NCBI GenBank assembly: GCA_003427395.1
Contig: BFEA01000005.1
Coordinates: forward strand, 2,467,047-2,489,087
From: Chara braunii
Taxonomy: Eukaryota; Streptophyta; Charophyceae; Charales; Characeae
Direction: 5' to 3'
Length of the DNA stretch: 22,041 nucleotides
The translations under genes were made by a program, and so were the position numbers. Shown here one piece after another: positions 1 through 9,458 of the stretch. Each line of letters starts with the position of its first letter. Position 1 is the stretch's first letter. The notes under the pieces were generated by a model. The model was not told where the DNA came from. It worked only from the letters and a program-made list of their open reading frames with translations, and ran no database searches.

Positions 1-563
1 AAATAAAGAAAAGGTAAAGAGAGCTGCAGCATGCAGCATGTCAGTGGTGGGCAGCACAAGGGCAGACCCTAACCTCATAAAATAAAGAAAAGGTAATGTC
101 CTGTTTGAATACAAAAGTTTTTTCTTTTCCGAATCCGAATGAAAAAAGGTACGAGTTGTTTTCAAATACAACACACAGGTGGTCTATTCGAAGTTCCCTT
201 CTATTTGAGGAAAGTTGGCCCAAGCTGTTTCGAAATGTTCAACTCAAGGCCTGCGGCCTCCTCGGCCTCCTACGGGCAGCCACCGGTCCTCTGCAAGCAA
301 CATATGCCCCTTCCCAATTAATTGTCCCCCCAGCAAATTCACCACCCTTTCAACCAGCCTCTGGACTTGAATGGACGACCTGTATGACTCAGGGGTATAA
401 AACACATCCCTAAGGATGTCGGGCTGGGAACTAACCTGACCGCTATTACGGCCTCGACTGGGGCCTGCCCCTAAGCCTCTAGCTCCGATTTGCTTTGATG
501 ATACTTTTTGGGAAAGGGTTAATTACCTGAGAATAAAATGGGGGGAACCGAGAATAGAAGGGG
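1..563. other. Left flank, no recognised gene
   Basis: I recognise no protein family here on either strand. A 17-bp A-rich direct repeat (AAATAAAGAAAAGGTAA) occurs at 1-17 and again at 80-96. A TATAAAA string lies at 396-402, followed by a small inverted repeat (ACATCC, four bases, GGATGT; 404-419). The last 30 bases before the LTR (about 535-563) are strongly purine-rich, resembling a polypurine tract although they lie outside the element. The stretch could be remnants of another transposable element; that is inference. Confidence 0.5.
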
Positions 564-2032
564 TGTGAAGAACCACTTTCTGTAGCGAGCGACTTTCTGC
601 ACGATTGCAATGAGGGGTCCTAAGCTGGGAAGGTTGGGCCAATTACGGGAGATTGGGATGGATGGGAAATTGCATCAGTACCCTCGTTTCTTCGTCTTTT
701 GCGTTGATTCTTTTTCAGATAGCTGGCACGCCGTCGAGCGCACGAATAATAAATGTTGACGTCGTTTCTCTTGTTTTGGTTTCGAAACTTTTTAGGCGAG
801 GACATCGCGCGAGAATTTCCTTTTCGAATTCCTTTTCGAATCTTGTCGAGCCCCGATGGCTCTCGGAATTTCGGACTTTCTTTTACGGAGTTTTTGCTTT
901 CTGCCTTTTCCGCATTAGATAGGAATTTAGGAATTTTGTAATTAGGACTTTTCTTTTTGCCACGCAACGCCTTTTTGCTTAAAGTGCTTCTTCGTGCGGC
1001 TGAAACGGAATTCTGATTAGTCGACGCCTTTAATCGTGTGTGTAACTGTAATTTTCAACTGGCGCCATTGTAACTGTATCTTTCTTCTTGTGCTTCGTCT
1101 TTCCCCCCCTTCTTCTCTTTCTTTTTCGCTGAGTTTTGGTAGTCGCGCTCTGCATGATCGGATCGATGCGTGGAGAGTGGCTACGTCCCCCACGCTGCGA
1201 TTGGGCCATGCAGAACGTAGGCATTCCTTCTCTAATCGTCCTTCTAAGTCTTTGTAATTCCGTGTTCTTCATGCATGCATGCACGCTATAAATTTCGGCT
1301 GCACGATTAGTTAGCTCTCTTATCCAACTATTGGAAGCTCGGGGTTGCACGATCAGTGAGGGTCAGCACACGAGCGAAGTAAGAGGTGAGTAGAGCAGGA
1401 GTCGGGCGACCCGACGAGCTAGTGCCAAACGCGAGGGGTTGACGCAGGCCACGACGGACTGTGGGCGCGGGCGAACCTGACGGGTGCGGGAGGACTAAGC
1501 GGGGTGACGACTTCGTGGGTTGGTGCGCGACGACGAACTGTCCGCATTGGAGAGAGAGAAAGAGGAAGAGGGAGTTGAGGTTGATGGACACGGATTTGTT
1601 GTTTCTTTTATCTTTTCTCCCTCATGTCTCGTGTATATAAATTTTGATTTCGGCTCCGGGTGATTTGCCCGTTTCTGTTTTTCGGAATCTGGACTTGGGT
1701 TTCCTTCCGCTCACACTTGTCTTGTGATTTTTCATCTCGGATATGGTGTATGAATGTATGAATGAATGAATGAATATCATGTTTGTTGCTTATCTTTCTA
1801 CCTGATCCTTGCCTTCGTCTTTGCTTACCGCCTTTTGATGCACTCATGAGTAGGGTAGGAATTTTGTGCAGTCGTTGATCCTGTTCTCATTTCTGCTATC
1901 TTTTGATCGAGCTGTTGGAATTGTTGCACCTTGCATACTCCGAAATTACGGAGTGATTAAACAATCGAATGTCTGGCCCGACGAACGCCGCGCGAGGACG
2001 TGTGTAAACGCGACCTGATCTGCCCCTTTACA
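564..2032 (+). repeat. 5' LTR of the outer element
   Basis: About 1.47 kb that matches the split 3' LTR from TGTGA(A/C)GAACC at the left end to TTTACA at the right end. The left boundary is where the two copies begin to match. The right boundary is uncertain by about two bases because both copies continue with CG. Most differences between copies are transitions, and the 3' copy carries an extra pyrimidine/A-T stretch of some 37 bp near 11540-11580. The LTR holds an AATAATAAA string near 745, two TATA-like boxes (1287 and 1634) and a short GAAT microsatellite (about 1750-1774). Divergence by eye is near one base in ten, indicating an old insertion. Confidence 0.88.
1287..1293 (+). promoter_or_regulatory. 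Candidate LTR TATA box
   Basis: TATAAAT lies in the middle of the 5' LTR and is retained at the same place in the 3' copy (20631-20637), inside the conserved string GCACGCTATAAATTTCGGC. A second box, TATATAAA, lies at 1634-1641 and is also retained in the other LTR. Either could set the U3/R boundary. The assignment is by motif only; no transcription start can be seen from sequence. Confidence 0.35.
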
Positions 2033-3101
2033 CGTGCCCCCGTGCATCGATTGCAAAAAGGACCATCGATTGCAGAAGCACTGTCTGAATGGATGCGGTC
2101 ATTCAGGGTCTGAGACGGAGCAGTCATCCCGTGCGAACACGCGTAAGCGCGACTTGATTCGTGCAGCCTGCACGTGCTCGCACGGGGTGATCGCAGTCGG
2201 TACGGACCCACCCTTAGGCATCTCGCAACTCTGTGATGACATAATGACACACTCCGATAGCTCAGAGTCGTTATTGTACGACCCATACTATTTCACCCCT
2301 TGGATAGAGGAAAGCCTCCGACAGAGATACCCTTGCCTAACAGAGAGTCGACTGTGTCCTAGGGAGTTTCACTGCGCCACCACTAGCGAACCCCGGTGCT
2401 CTGATTTCCCCACTCAAGACCATACCCACTACTTCACCCACCCCGGATTTGTCATTATCTCCACCAGCTTCCCTCCTTTCCGACTTCTTCTTCTGTATCA
2501 TCGACTCAGCGTTGTCCCGTGGAAGGCCATAGCCCCATACTGGCCCAACACGCCCTGCGGAAATTGTCGACGGTGAGGCAACCAAAGAGCTTCAGAATCC
2601 CGAAGGCCTAACCTGAACGCGTGACGGCCGACGCCACGTGGCAACTTCCGACGGCCCGACTTATCGGAACCCCACCCACCCCGGAGGGACCTTCCAACGA
2701 ACCGCCGTCATCGGAGCCAATGGCTCGCCCGACCTTGACTAACCCGCGCATGCCATCTGCCTTATGACCAGAGACGGTCCATCCTCTTCGCCAAATTACA
2801 CTCGTGCCCCTGAAAAACTTTGCCACAAGAGATCTCAGTTCTGACCTGGGACTCCACCCCCACTTTCCCAAAAATCCTTGGCACACCCCTTTTCGCACTT
2901 TCAGGCCCACATCCTACTCCGATCAGGAAGTTGCGCTGGGCGTGAGGTTGGTATTGGAGCCCGACACGTGGCCGAGTTTTAGGATTGATAGCACAATAAT
3001 TGAACGACCTAGCTAACCGAGGGCGACCTCGACCCCGGAACGTGCATAGACGCGACCCCGTCATCACCCGAAGTAGATCGACTAATCGACGGGCAGCCAA
3101 C
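2033..3101 (+). other. Outer element leader between 5' LTR and gag
   Basis: About 1.07 kb of untranslated leader. A primer-binding site starting with TGG would be expected right after the LTR; the sequence instead reads CGTGCCCCCGTGC, so the site is unrecognised or mutated. An 11-bp direct repeat (CATCGATTGCA) occurs at 2045-2055 and 2064-2074. At about 2139-2161 a segment (GCGTAAGCGCGACTTGATTC) closely resembles the last bases of the LTR (GTGTAAACGCGACCTGATCT at about 2001-2020), suggesting a duplicated LTR tail. A 180-codon open frame starts at 2034. Confidence 0.5.
2034..2576 (+). CDS. Uncharacterised open frame in the leader
   Basis: This is a 180-codon frame opening with GTG immediately after the LTR and ending in TGA. 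The first third is rich in Cys and His (for example CIDCKKDH and CTCSH) but the spacings match no zinc-binding family I recognise. The remainder has ordinary composition with no membrane segment or known motif. It is unusual only because it is uninterrupted while the neighbouring gag and pol frames are full of stops. It lacks an ATG near its beginning, so it may be chance, or part of a leader frame in the ancestral element. Confidence 0.15.
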   Translation: MPPCIDCKKDHRLQKHCLNGCGHSGSETEQSSRANTRKRDLIRAACTCSHGVIAVGTDPPLGISQLCDDIMTHSDSSESLLYDPYYFTPWIEESLRQRYPCLTESRLCPREFHCATTSEPRCSDFPTQDHTHYFTHPGFVIISTSFPPFRLLLLYHRLSVVPWKAIAPYWPNTPCGNCRR

Positions 3102-3806
3102 ATGAATGCTAATCCACAAAATCAAAACCCACAGCAGCAAAATGCCAATCAACAACAAAATCCTAATCAACCCGTCCCATGAGCACGGGCTCCCATGACA
3201 CCACCTTATCTTTATCTGTTCAACCCTGCACATCATCTTGCAGGAGCATGGTTGGCCACGCTCCGAGCACAACAGTATGACGATAACGAAGCTCAGGTAA
3301 ACATTCCCGCTCGATTAGGAGGAGATGCTCATCACTGGTTTATTACCTATGTATGGGTAGATCTTTCGACCTTCCAACGAGATTTTCTGAATCGATTTGA
3401 TTATGTTTATCTAGAGCAAGCACTTTACATGATCAAAGACCGGGTGCAAAAACCTCTCGAGTCTATCGCAGAGTATCGAAACCGGTTCTACCGGATGTTT
3501 GTGAAAACTGAGCGAGGCGAGCAAGTCGGGAGAGATTTGTTTATTGATGGGCTTCGCAATTGAACGATAAGGGCGAAGCTGCGAAAGGAGTTTTCCCCCA
3601 TCAATCATACACTGCAACAGATCATGGCCGCTACAGAGGAGATAGAACGAAAGTTCGTGGCAAACTTCTTGGAAGGTGAAGACTATCCTAAGAAAGGGGA
3701 TTCGTCCGAACTCGCAAGGGCAAGAGCTAGGAGTTGGGCGCGCTGCAGAACAAGTTCAAGAATATGGGATTTGTGTCTGGCCCGGTCACCTATCTGGAAT
3801 AGATAG
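3102..3806 (+). pseudogene. gag: Gag (matrix/capsid part), outer element
   Basis: Gag forms the virus-like particle in which reverse transcription takes place. The likely ATG is at 3102 and begins a Asn/Gln/Pro-rich N-terminus (MNANPQNQNPQQQ). The capsid part follows in the same frame: GGDAHHWF, then STFQRDFLNRFDYVY and ESIAEYRNRFYRMF, the usual retrotransposon Gag pattern of a Trp/Phe-rich block followed by ESIxxYxxRF. Two in-frame TGA stops interrupt it at 3180-3182 and 3561-3563. The first sits where an Arg CGA codon would be a simple CpG transition. Past about 3715 the frame appears shifted and ends at 3806. Identification as Gag is good; fine boundaries are not. Confidence 0.75.
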
Positions 3807-3853
3807 CCCCTAAACGACCTGCCCTGAGTGTAATCACGAGTGTTCTTGTTCCT

Positions 3854-4522
3854 ATGATGCCGGCACCTGTAATAACGGCCCCCCTGCCACCGATTGAGAA
3901 CCTGGTAAGGACAAATGAGTCTACTGCTATTTTTGAGCTAACCAAAACGTTAATTAGCCTAATTCAGGAAAGAAAAAAGGAACAACGAGAGCATAACGCT
4001 CGGTTAGAAGCCATGATGAGAAACATGCGGCCCATCGCGGTGCGTGCCCCTCCAATCCAACAAGGGCTAGCCCCGACGCCTGCTCTCGGAGGAGCCTTAA
4101 GCAATCTGAACGTCTGTTATGCATGCCATCAGCCAGGGCATCTAGCCCGTGATTGGCCCCACCGGCCCCTGCAACAATGGGTCCAAGTTGCACCAATGGC
4201 TGCAGCCCCCATCGCTAACGGACCGGGACGAGTAGGAGCCCTGATGGAAGAGATGGAAGGTGGGGGAAGTGCGTTAGCAACCGCGGAGGAGGCTGCTGAG
4301 CTCATCCCGCTATATCAGTATGTATCGCTTGGTTATCCTGGGCTTGGAATGATTGGAACGATTAGGTCGGCGCCGGAAAAGAAAGAAGTGGCGACCTTCT
4401 CCAAGAGAGATGGAGTCGGGAGGACCCACCTTCGTCACTGGGGAAATCAATGTGGTCAACATCGTCCGAGCCTTGGACCATCGGATTCCTCTTCCGATTG
4501 GCCATTTGCTATCGATCTCTGA
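3854..4522 (+). pseudogene. gag: Gag nucleocapsid region with a broken zinc knuckle, outer element
   Basis: The reading frame here is shifted relative to the capsid segment. After a charged helical stretch (ELTKTLISLIQERKKEQREH) comes a nucleocapsid knuckle: CYACHQPGHLARDW at about 4115-4156. The family pattern is C-X2-C-X4-H-X4-C, and the last Cys is replaced by Trp (TGG for TGC), so zinc coordination would be impaired. Past about 4380 the likely ancestral frame moves to the one starting at 4353, so the C-terminal residues of this frame are probably out of register. In a working element this domain would bind and package the RNA. Confidence 0.7.
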
Positions 4523-5051
4523 ACAAGCTAATGAGCGAATGTTACAACATTGTAAGGCGAATCGAAAACGATTCGCCCTCGCCCGAACAACGAACGTGAA
4601 GGTTAAAAGCCCCACGCCAGACGAAAATACGGCTGGCACTTCAGATCCGATACGGGTAGGCTTAATCCAAAAAGACGATCATTTCCTACGGATTAAACCC
4701 ATCCCATGGAAATCTGTGGAATGCGACATTGAAATATAAGGAATGTCGTATAATGCAATCATTGATTCAGGAGCTGCTGTTCTGGCTATTTCACTGAGAG
4801 TAGTTGAGAGAGAAGGCAAGAGAAACGATCTGATCATGCTTACAGAAAAGGATCAGCTCGTTTCGGCACACGAAGAAGAGATTAAAACAGTGGGAAGAAT
4901 GACCAATGTCGCTTTTCGATTAGGAAAGGTGCATGCGTTAGGAGACGTCGTGGTATTAGATGTAAATACCTACGACGTTCTTTTCGCCCTTCCCGCTCTT
5001 GTGGCATTGCGAGCGAACCTGGATTTCGAGCGACGGTCAATCATACTCTGA
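4353..5051 (+). pseudogene. Retroviral-type aspartic protease, outer element
   Basis: The frame from about 4353 runs through a stop (TAA 4737-4739) into a protease core starting near 4743. The catalytic triplet is visible in NAIIDSGAAVLAIS (Asp codon 4764-4766), and the downstream NTYDVLFALPALVAL corresponds to the hydrophobic-ILG segment of retropepsins. The enzyme would act as a homodimer to cut the Gag-Pol polyprotein. The segment before it (GGPTFVTGEINVVNIVRALD) is the linker usual ahead of Ty3/gypsy proteases. It ends at TGA 5049-5051, but the same frame continues through another TGA (5121-5123) into RT, so gag-C-terminus, protease and RT were once one frame. Confidence 0.75.
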
Positions 5052-6459
5052 AATACGGGAGGAAAGCCCTATGCTGTACCTATGAAACTGACTCTTCGTA
5101 CTACCATCAACGTGGTCCCTTGAGTTTCTCCGATGATAGCGGAAACTCTCCGTATGATCACCTGGGAAGACCCCGCAGACGATGAGCCACCATCGAAGGA
5201 TGCGGATAGCAGTGACGAAAACGATCCGGAAATTCTGAAGCTAGCACGACAACGCATTTATTACCTGCCCCCCAGAACGATCACAAGAACGGTGCATCTG
5301 ACCAGTCAGAACATCCAAAGGACCAAAAAGATGATTTTGGGTGAACCCCTCGTACAAATTTCGAGGATGGTCGACTCTTTGGAACCCCCTCAAACCCTGT
5401 ACGAAGGAATCTCCCCTCTCCTCGCCCGATACAACGACAAAAAGCACTACTGTAATATCACAGATCTACCGAAGTCCCTGTTGACACCCGCAAAAGAAGT
5501 ACGACTGTTGCATCTAGGGGCGGAGGCCAGTTCTTTAGAACCCCCTGGGCGTCTCGAGGCTGAATCAGATGAGCTCGGGATAAAAATCGCAACTAGAATC
5601 GTACCATGGCAAGATATCTGCGATGGGATCACCCCGGAAGGACATGTGGTCATCCGGGAGGAAGACGCCCAGATGATGGTCACGGTGTTCTCCTGGCGAT
5701 CGGACCATTCTTTTATCTCTGCGCCACCACCCGGTGTGGCGAAACAAGCACGCACGAAGCAGATCGACGTACGGATCTGGGATCAACTTTTCGAGCTACA
5801 CGTGCCACAGTACGTACCCGATGAGATTCATCGTTTGATTGCGGACATTCTGACAGAATATCAGGGAGCGATTAGCATAACGAACACTGACATCGGCTTG
5901 TCGTTGGTCATTCAACACGAAATTCAGACGGGAAATCATTCCCCAAACCACTGCAAGCCCTACCGATACTCCCTGATAGAATGGAAAAAGGTTCTCGAAC
6001 GAATTCGGGAATTTGAAGCAAGTGGGTGGATCGAACCCGCCACCGGACCATGGTCATTTCCAGTAGTATTAGTACCGAAGAAGAACGGATCAATCCGCAT
6101 ATTGCATCGATTATCGCAAACTGAATGAAATCATGATTAAAGATGTGTATCCCCTCCCCCGGATTGATGATTTGTTGAATGCGATTGGATGTGCTAATTA
6201 TTTTAGTAAGTTTGATATTCGGCATAGCTTTCATCACATTCTGGTCAAGGAGGAAGATCGGCCAAAGACGGCCTTCATATTGTTTGAAAGCACGTGGCCA
6301 TGGGTTCGGTGCCCGATGGGAATTTGTAACACGCCTGCCACGTTTCAGCGAGCAATGAACGTGACGTTCCAAAACTCCGTCAACAAGACACGGTTGACGC
6401 TGGGAATGATTAACTTCTGCATGATCGTATACATTGACGATATTCTTGTCTACTCGTAG
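5052..6459 (+). pseudogene. pol: Reverse transcriptase, outer element
   Basis: This domain would copy element RNA into cDNA in the particle. After a low-conservation tether, the fingers are visible in ASGWIEPATGPWSFPVVLVP followed by KKNGSIRI. The palm shows FDIRHSFHH (first catalytic Asp), PMGICNTPATFQRAMN and the catalytic YIDD at 6430-6441. A one-base frameshift near 6102 separates fingers from palm: the first part ends at TGA 6126-6128 and the palm continues in another frame. A TAG at 6457-6459 follows the YIDD strand, where a Gln or Arg codon is likely ancestral. Catalytic aspartates survive but the gene is broken. Confidence 0.85.
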
Positions 6460-7356
6460 ACCTATCACGGACATGCGCAACACATTGAGTGGACATTGGG
6501 AGCACTGAGAGATGCTGGATTCAAGATTGCACTCGAGAAGAGTGAATTTTTCCTCTTGGAAATTTCGTTCTTGGGCTACGTAGTGACACGTGGAGGACTG
6601 CGACCGGACACCAGGAAGGTTGCGGTCGTGAGAGAAGCCCCGGTTCCCACGTCGCTGACGCAGGTTCGAGCCTTCTTAGGCCTGGCGTCATACTACCGCC
6701 GTTTTATCAAAGGGTTTGCGATGATTGCTCGGCCTCTTACAAACCTACTTCGAAAGGACCAGCCTCTGCAGTGGGACTCTGAGTGTGGACAAACCTTTGA
6801 TGTGCTCAAAGAGGCCCTGGTCACTGCACCTGTTTTGATCCGACCGGACCCTGCCAAGCAATTTATTCTTAGAATGGACTGGCAACCGGAAGCGATCTCA
6901 GCCATTTTGGCACAGAAGGGGAGCGATGGTCGCGAACACGTCATTGAGTACACATCGCGAACGGTGCCACACGAACGGAGGAATGACTCAGCACCCCAAG
7001 GCGAATGCTATGCAGTAGTCTGGGGAATCCATCACTTCCACCCGTATCTCTACGGACAGAAGTTCCGCCTCGTGACAGATCTTGAGCCTCTGCTGGCCTT
7101 GAAGAAGCTCATTAATTACACGGGCATGATTGGACGTTGGGCGGTACGACTATAGGAGTACGACTTCGACATCATCCAACGGAAGACAGAAAGACACGGT
7201 AACGCGAACGGACTGACACGTCTGCATCGGCCTGCTAAAGTACCCAAAGGCGAGGAAATCACTTCGTGGAAGGAGTCGGAACCGGCAAACGGGCCTAAGT
7301 ACGAACATGTGGCAGTTCTCCCACGTGGCAAGAAGCAGATTGGTGGCAATGGGTGA
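6460..7356 (+). pseudogene. pol: RT thumb/connection and RNase H, outer element
   Basis: The segment is in frame with the RT palm. The thumb is shown by FLGYVVTRGGLRPD and RAFLGLASYYRRFIKGFA. RNase H, which degrades the RNA strand of the hybrid, follows (FILRMDWQPEAISAILAQKG). In the family the first catalytic Asp is usually in a TDAS context and here reads RMDWQ, so the Asp is kept but the surroundings are altered. Further conserved pieces are GECYAVVWGIHHFHPYLYG and FRLVTDLEPL. A TAG at 7153-7155 falls exactly where the family has Gln (L-Q-EYDF), and the frame continues EYDFDIIQRK to TGA 7354-7356. Confidence 0.82.
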
Positions 7357-7441
7357 CGGAGGTAACCCCACTACCCCTCTTTCTCCCCTCTCCTTTGCAT
7401 CTTTTCTCTCCCTGCCTGATAGATTTTGCTATTTTTGCTAA
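7357..7441 (+). other. Pyrimidine-rich linker between RNase H and integrase
   Basis: Eighty-five bases, mostly C and T, with stops in the neighbouring frames and no conserved residues. It separates the RNase H frame from the integrase frame. It looks like the polypyrimidine end of an intron, but a TGA lies upstream of any plausible donor, so removal would not join the two frames. I treat it as a decayed linker. Confidence 0.4.
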
Positions 7442-8523
7442 GCGATTTCTCGCGTTTATTCGGTCTCCATGCGTCCTAACGGGGAAGGATATGCGGAATG
7501 GATAGACTGTCGACAGTGTGTGGCACGAGCCCATGGCTCGTGCATCCAATACCGAAATGACAGTAAGTCGTGGCTATGCCCCTTGTGTCGGGTTGACAAG
7601 ATCCCGACCGAGGCTTGCTTTTTGGATGCCACGTTAGAAGGATTGGAGAAGACCCCAAAGTTTAGAAGGGCCGAAGTATGGACCGATATCGCTTTGATTG
7701 CCACCTTAGTAGGTAACCCCCTCCAGGATTTCACTAACTTAAAGGAAGATCGGAGGAGGGCTAATGAAAGGGCTCGGGATTATCGATGGGTAGAGGGTAG
7801 GTTAGAAAAACGGAAACCGGACGGCAGTTGGATTTGGATGGTTGTACCGCATCCGTTCATGAGGTATGACGGGGTGAAGACAGGACACGAAGAAATGACG
7901 GCCCATTTTGCCGTACGAATTACGGAGTTGGCCATCGACAAAAACGAATGGTATTGGTCCAATATTTGGGACGATGTGAAATTCATCGTCGCAAACTGTC
8001 AAGTCTGTGCTGCTGCCAAGGCGCCGATCCAGCCGCCAAGATCGATAGTACCAACAGTAGTCGAGCGGTCGTTCCAAAGGGTGAGTATGGATACTACCGA
8101 TATCGTGGTACCCCCTGATCGTAATAGTTGTGAATATTCAGTCCTGTTGGTATTCGTCGACCACTTTTTAAAATGGATCGAGGCCTATCCATGTCGCACG
8201 CGAAAGCCGCCGAAATTGCGCGGTATGTCAACCGTTTTCTCGGGATGTACCATAATACGGAAGAAATCTTGACCGATAACGGGGCAGAATTCAGAGGGGA
8301 AGTATTAAGGAACTTGGTCATACACGGTGTCGCTGTGCGTAATACAGCACCCCACATGTCACAATCCAATGGACTGGTAAAAAACGCGAATAGGGTGATA
8401 AAGACAGCGCTGCGACGAAACATCGCGGCCCGGGACCCCAGGCCCTGGCCCGATATTGTAGATCACATCTTGGCGGTCCATCGCGGAACGCCCCATGAAT
8501 CGACGGGCCTAAGCCCCTTCTAA
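7442..8523 (+). pseudogene. pol: Integrase with N-terminal half-PHD-like zinc motif, outer element
   Basis: Integrase would insert the cDNA into the genome. Numbering from the Met at 7469, residues 11-40 hold C-X2-C-X4-H-X2-C-X11-C-X2-C with Trp two residues before the fifth Cys, the layout of the second half of a PHD finger. The usual integrase zinc domain follows (H140, H146, C177, C180). The core starts with MDTTD (first Asp, 8090-8092). A frameshift near 8195 moves the rest into another frame: EILTDNGAEF holds the second Asp (8275-8277), but the catalytic Glu position aligns with Lys (AAA, 8380-8382, in GLVKNANR). The frame ends in TAA after STGLSPF. The enzyme is inactive as written. Confidence 0.85.
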
Positions 8524-8621
8524 TTAAGGACCAATAGCGTCGCTTGCGTTTCGATACCAAGCCTCCCCGATGAATCAACGCTCAACCGCCGGCCCACAAG
8601 GGCCACGGTTCGAGACAGTTA

Positions 8622-8934
8622 ATGGAACGGTCCCTCCCCAGGCTAGCCCGAAAACGCCAGAAACTGACTAAGCTGGCCCATGGCCGACAGGTCCGAAGTT
8701 ACGAGGCCCGGAATGGGAATGCAGGTCCACGGCTCCAGTACAAATTGGTGGACATCGTGCAGGTGAGGAAATGTGCTCGCCAGGGTAAGCTAGCGCCACG
8801 ATTCTTCGTGCGATTCCGCGTGATTGAGCTCGGACCGAACGGCGTGAACACCGTGCAGCTTGCACCTGAGGTCTCCTGCAGCCGATCGGCTCGTCCGATC
8901 ATCCGCCACGTGTCCTACCTTCGTCCCCTTCCTT
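8622..8934 (+). pseudogene. pol: Integrase C-terminal domain, outer element
   Basis: After a short frame-disrupted link (stops at 8521-8523 and 8620-8622), this frame begins at ATG 8622 with a basic segment (RKRQKLTKLAH). It then shows the conserved integrase C-terminal pattern of an SH3-like barrel: YKLVDIVQVRK, GKLAPRFFVRFRVIELGPNG and RHVSYLRPLP. The region matches the GPY/F-type module of Ty3/gypsy integrases, with FFVRF in place of the GPY/F residues. It would bind DNA and support integration-complex assembly. There is no chromodomain after it, unlike the inner element. Confidence 0.7.
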
Positions 8935-9458
8935 CTTCCCCATCTTCGCCTTCATCTAATTCCTCCTCCGTTGCGGAAGAGGACGACGACTGCTTATCGC
9001 CTGTCTCTCCGTCTCCTTCTCGTTCTCCTTCCATCTCGACGATCCGACAAGTTCATCATCCGCGGCTCAGCCCGGACCTTCGACGACTTGCGCAGTTCTT
9101 CTGCACTGGGGGAGTGTACACAACCGCTGAGTTTCGCTTTGCAGGCAGTCCTCAGGCGGTTGTTTTGGCGGAGACGGTAGCGGTTCATCGGCGATCAACT
9201 CCTGGAATCAGCCACGTGTCTACGGTTGTCACCTTCAGCGGCGACATCAGCACCATCAGCCCACTGCGGCATACGACTATCAAGACGACGCTCTGGCTGT
9301 GGGCGCAACAGTTGGCGTCAGAGTGGAATCGTTGGCTCATGCCCCACGGGGATAATCTTTTCCCCACGGACGGCGTCGACCTCGATGGGATCCGAGTTTT
9401 TCACCACGAGCCGGTGGTGGTGCTCCCTGAACTTATCCCCTTCCAACGTCCCCAATGA
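8935..9458 (+). CDS. Post-integrase frame, Ser/Pro-rich then unrecognised
   Basis: This frame continues from the integrase C-terminus without a stop until TGA 9456-9458. The first 60 or so codons are low-complexity Ser/Pro/Asp with an acidic patch (EEDDDC). The remainder is protein-like, including TTIKTTLWLWAQQLASEWNR and FPTDGVDLDGIRVFHHEP, and belongs to no family I know. There is no signal peptide or transmembrane segment, so it does not look like an envelope gene. It ends among 15-bp tandem repeats (GTCCCCAATGAACCC, 9448-9486), after which the next frame takes over. It is probably an ancestral integrase tail or accessory domain. Confidence 0.4.

Noticed and set aside
430-480. tRNA-like GC-rich segment in the left flank
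   Set aside because: No cloverleaf with a T-loop GTTCRANNC and matched acceptor stem can be drawn.
1328-1591. Minus-strand open frame in the 5' LTR whose translation is echoed by one in the 3' LTR (about 20651-21124)
   Set aside because: The two LTRs were identical at insertion, so similarity between them does not show coding selection. The composition is low-complexity and no family is recognised.
7361-7442. Possible intron (GGTAAC donor, polypyrimidine stretch, CTAAG acceptor) between RNase H and integrase
   Set aside because: An in-frame TGA at 7354-7356 lies before the donor, so splicing would not restore one frame, and retrotransposon genomic RNA is normally unspliced here.
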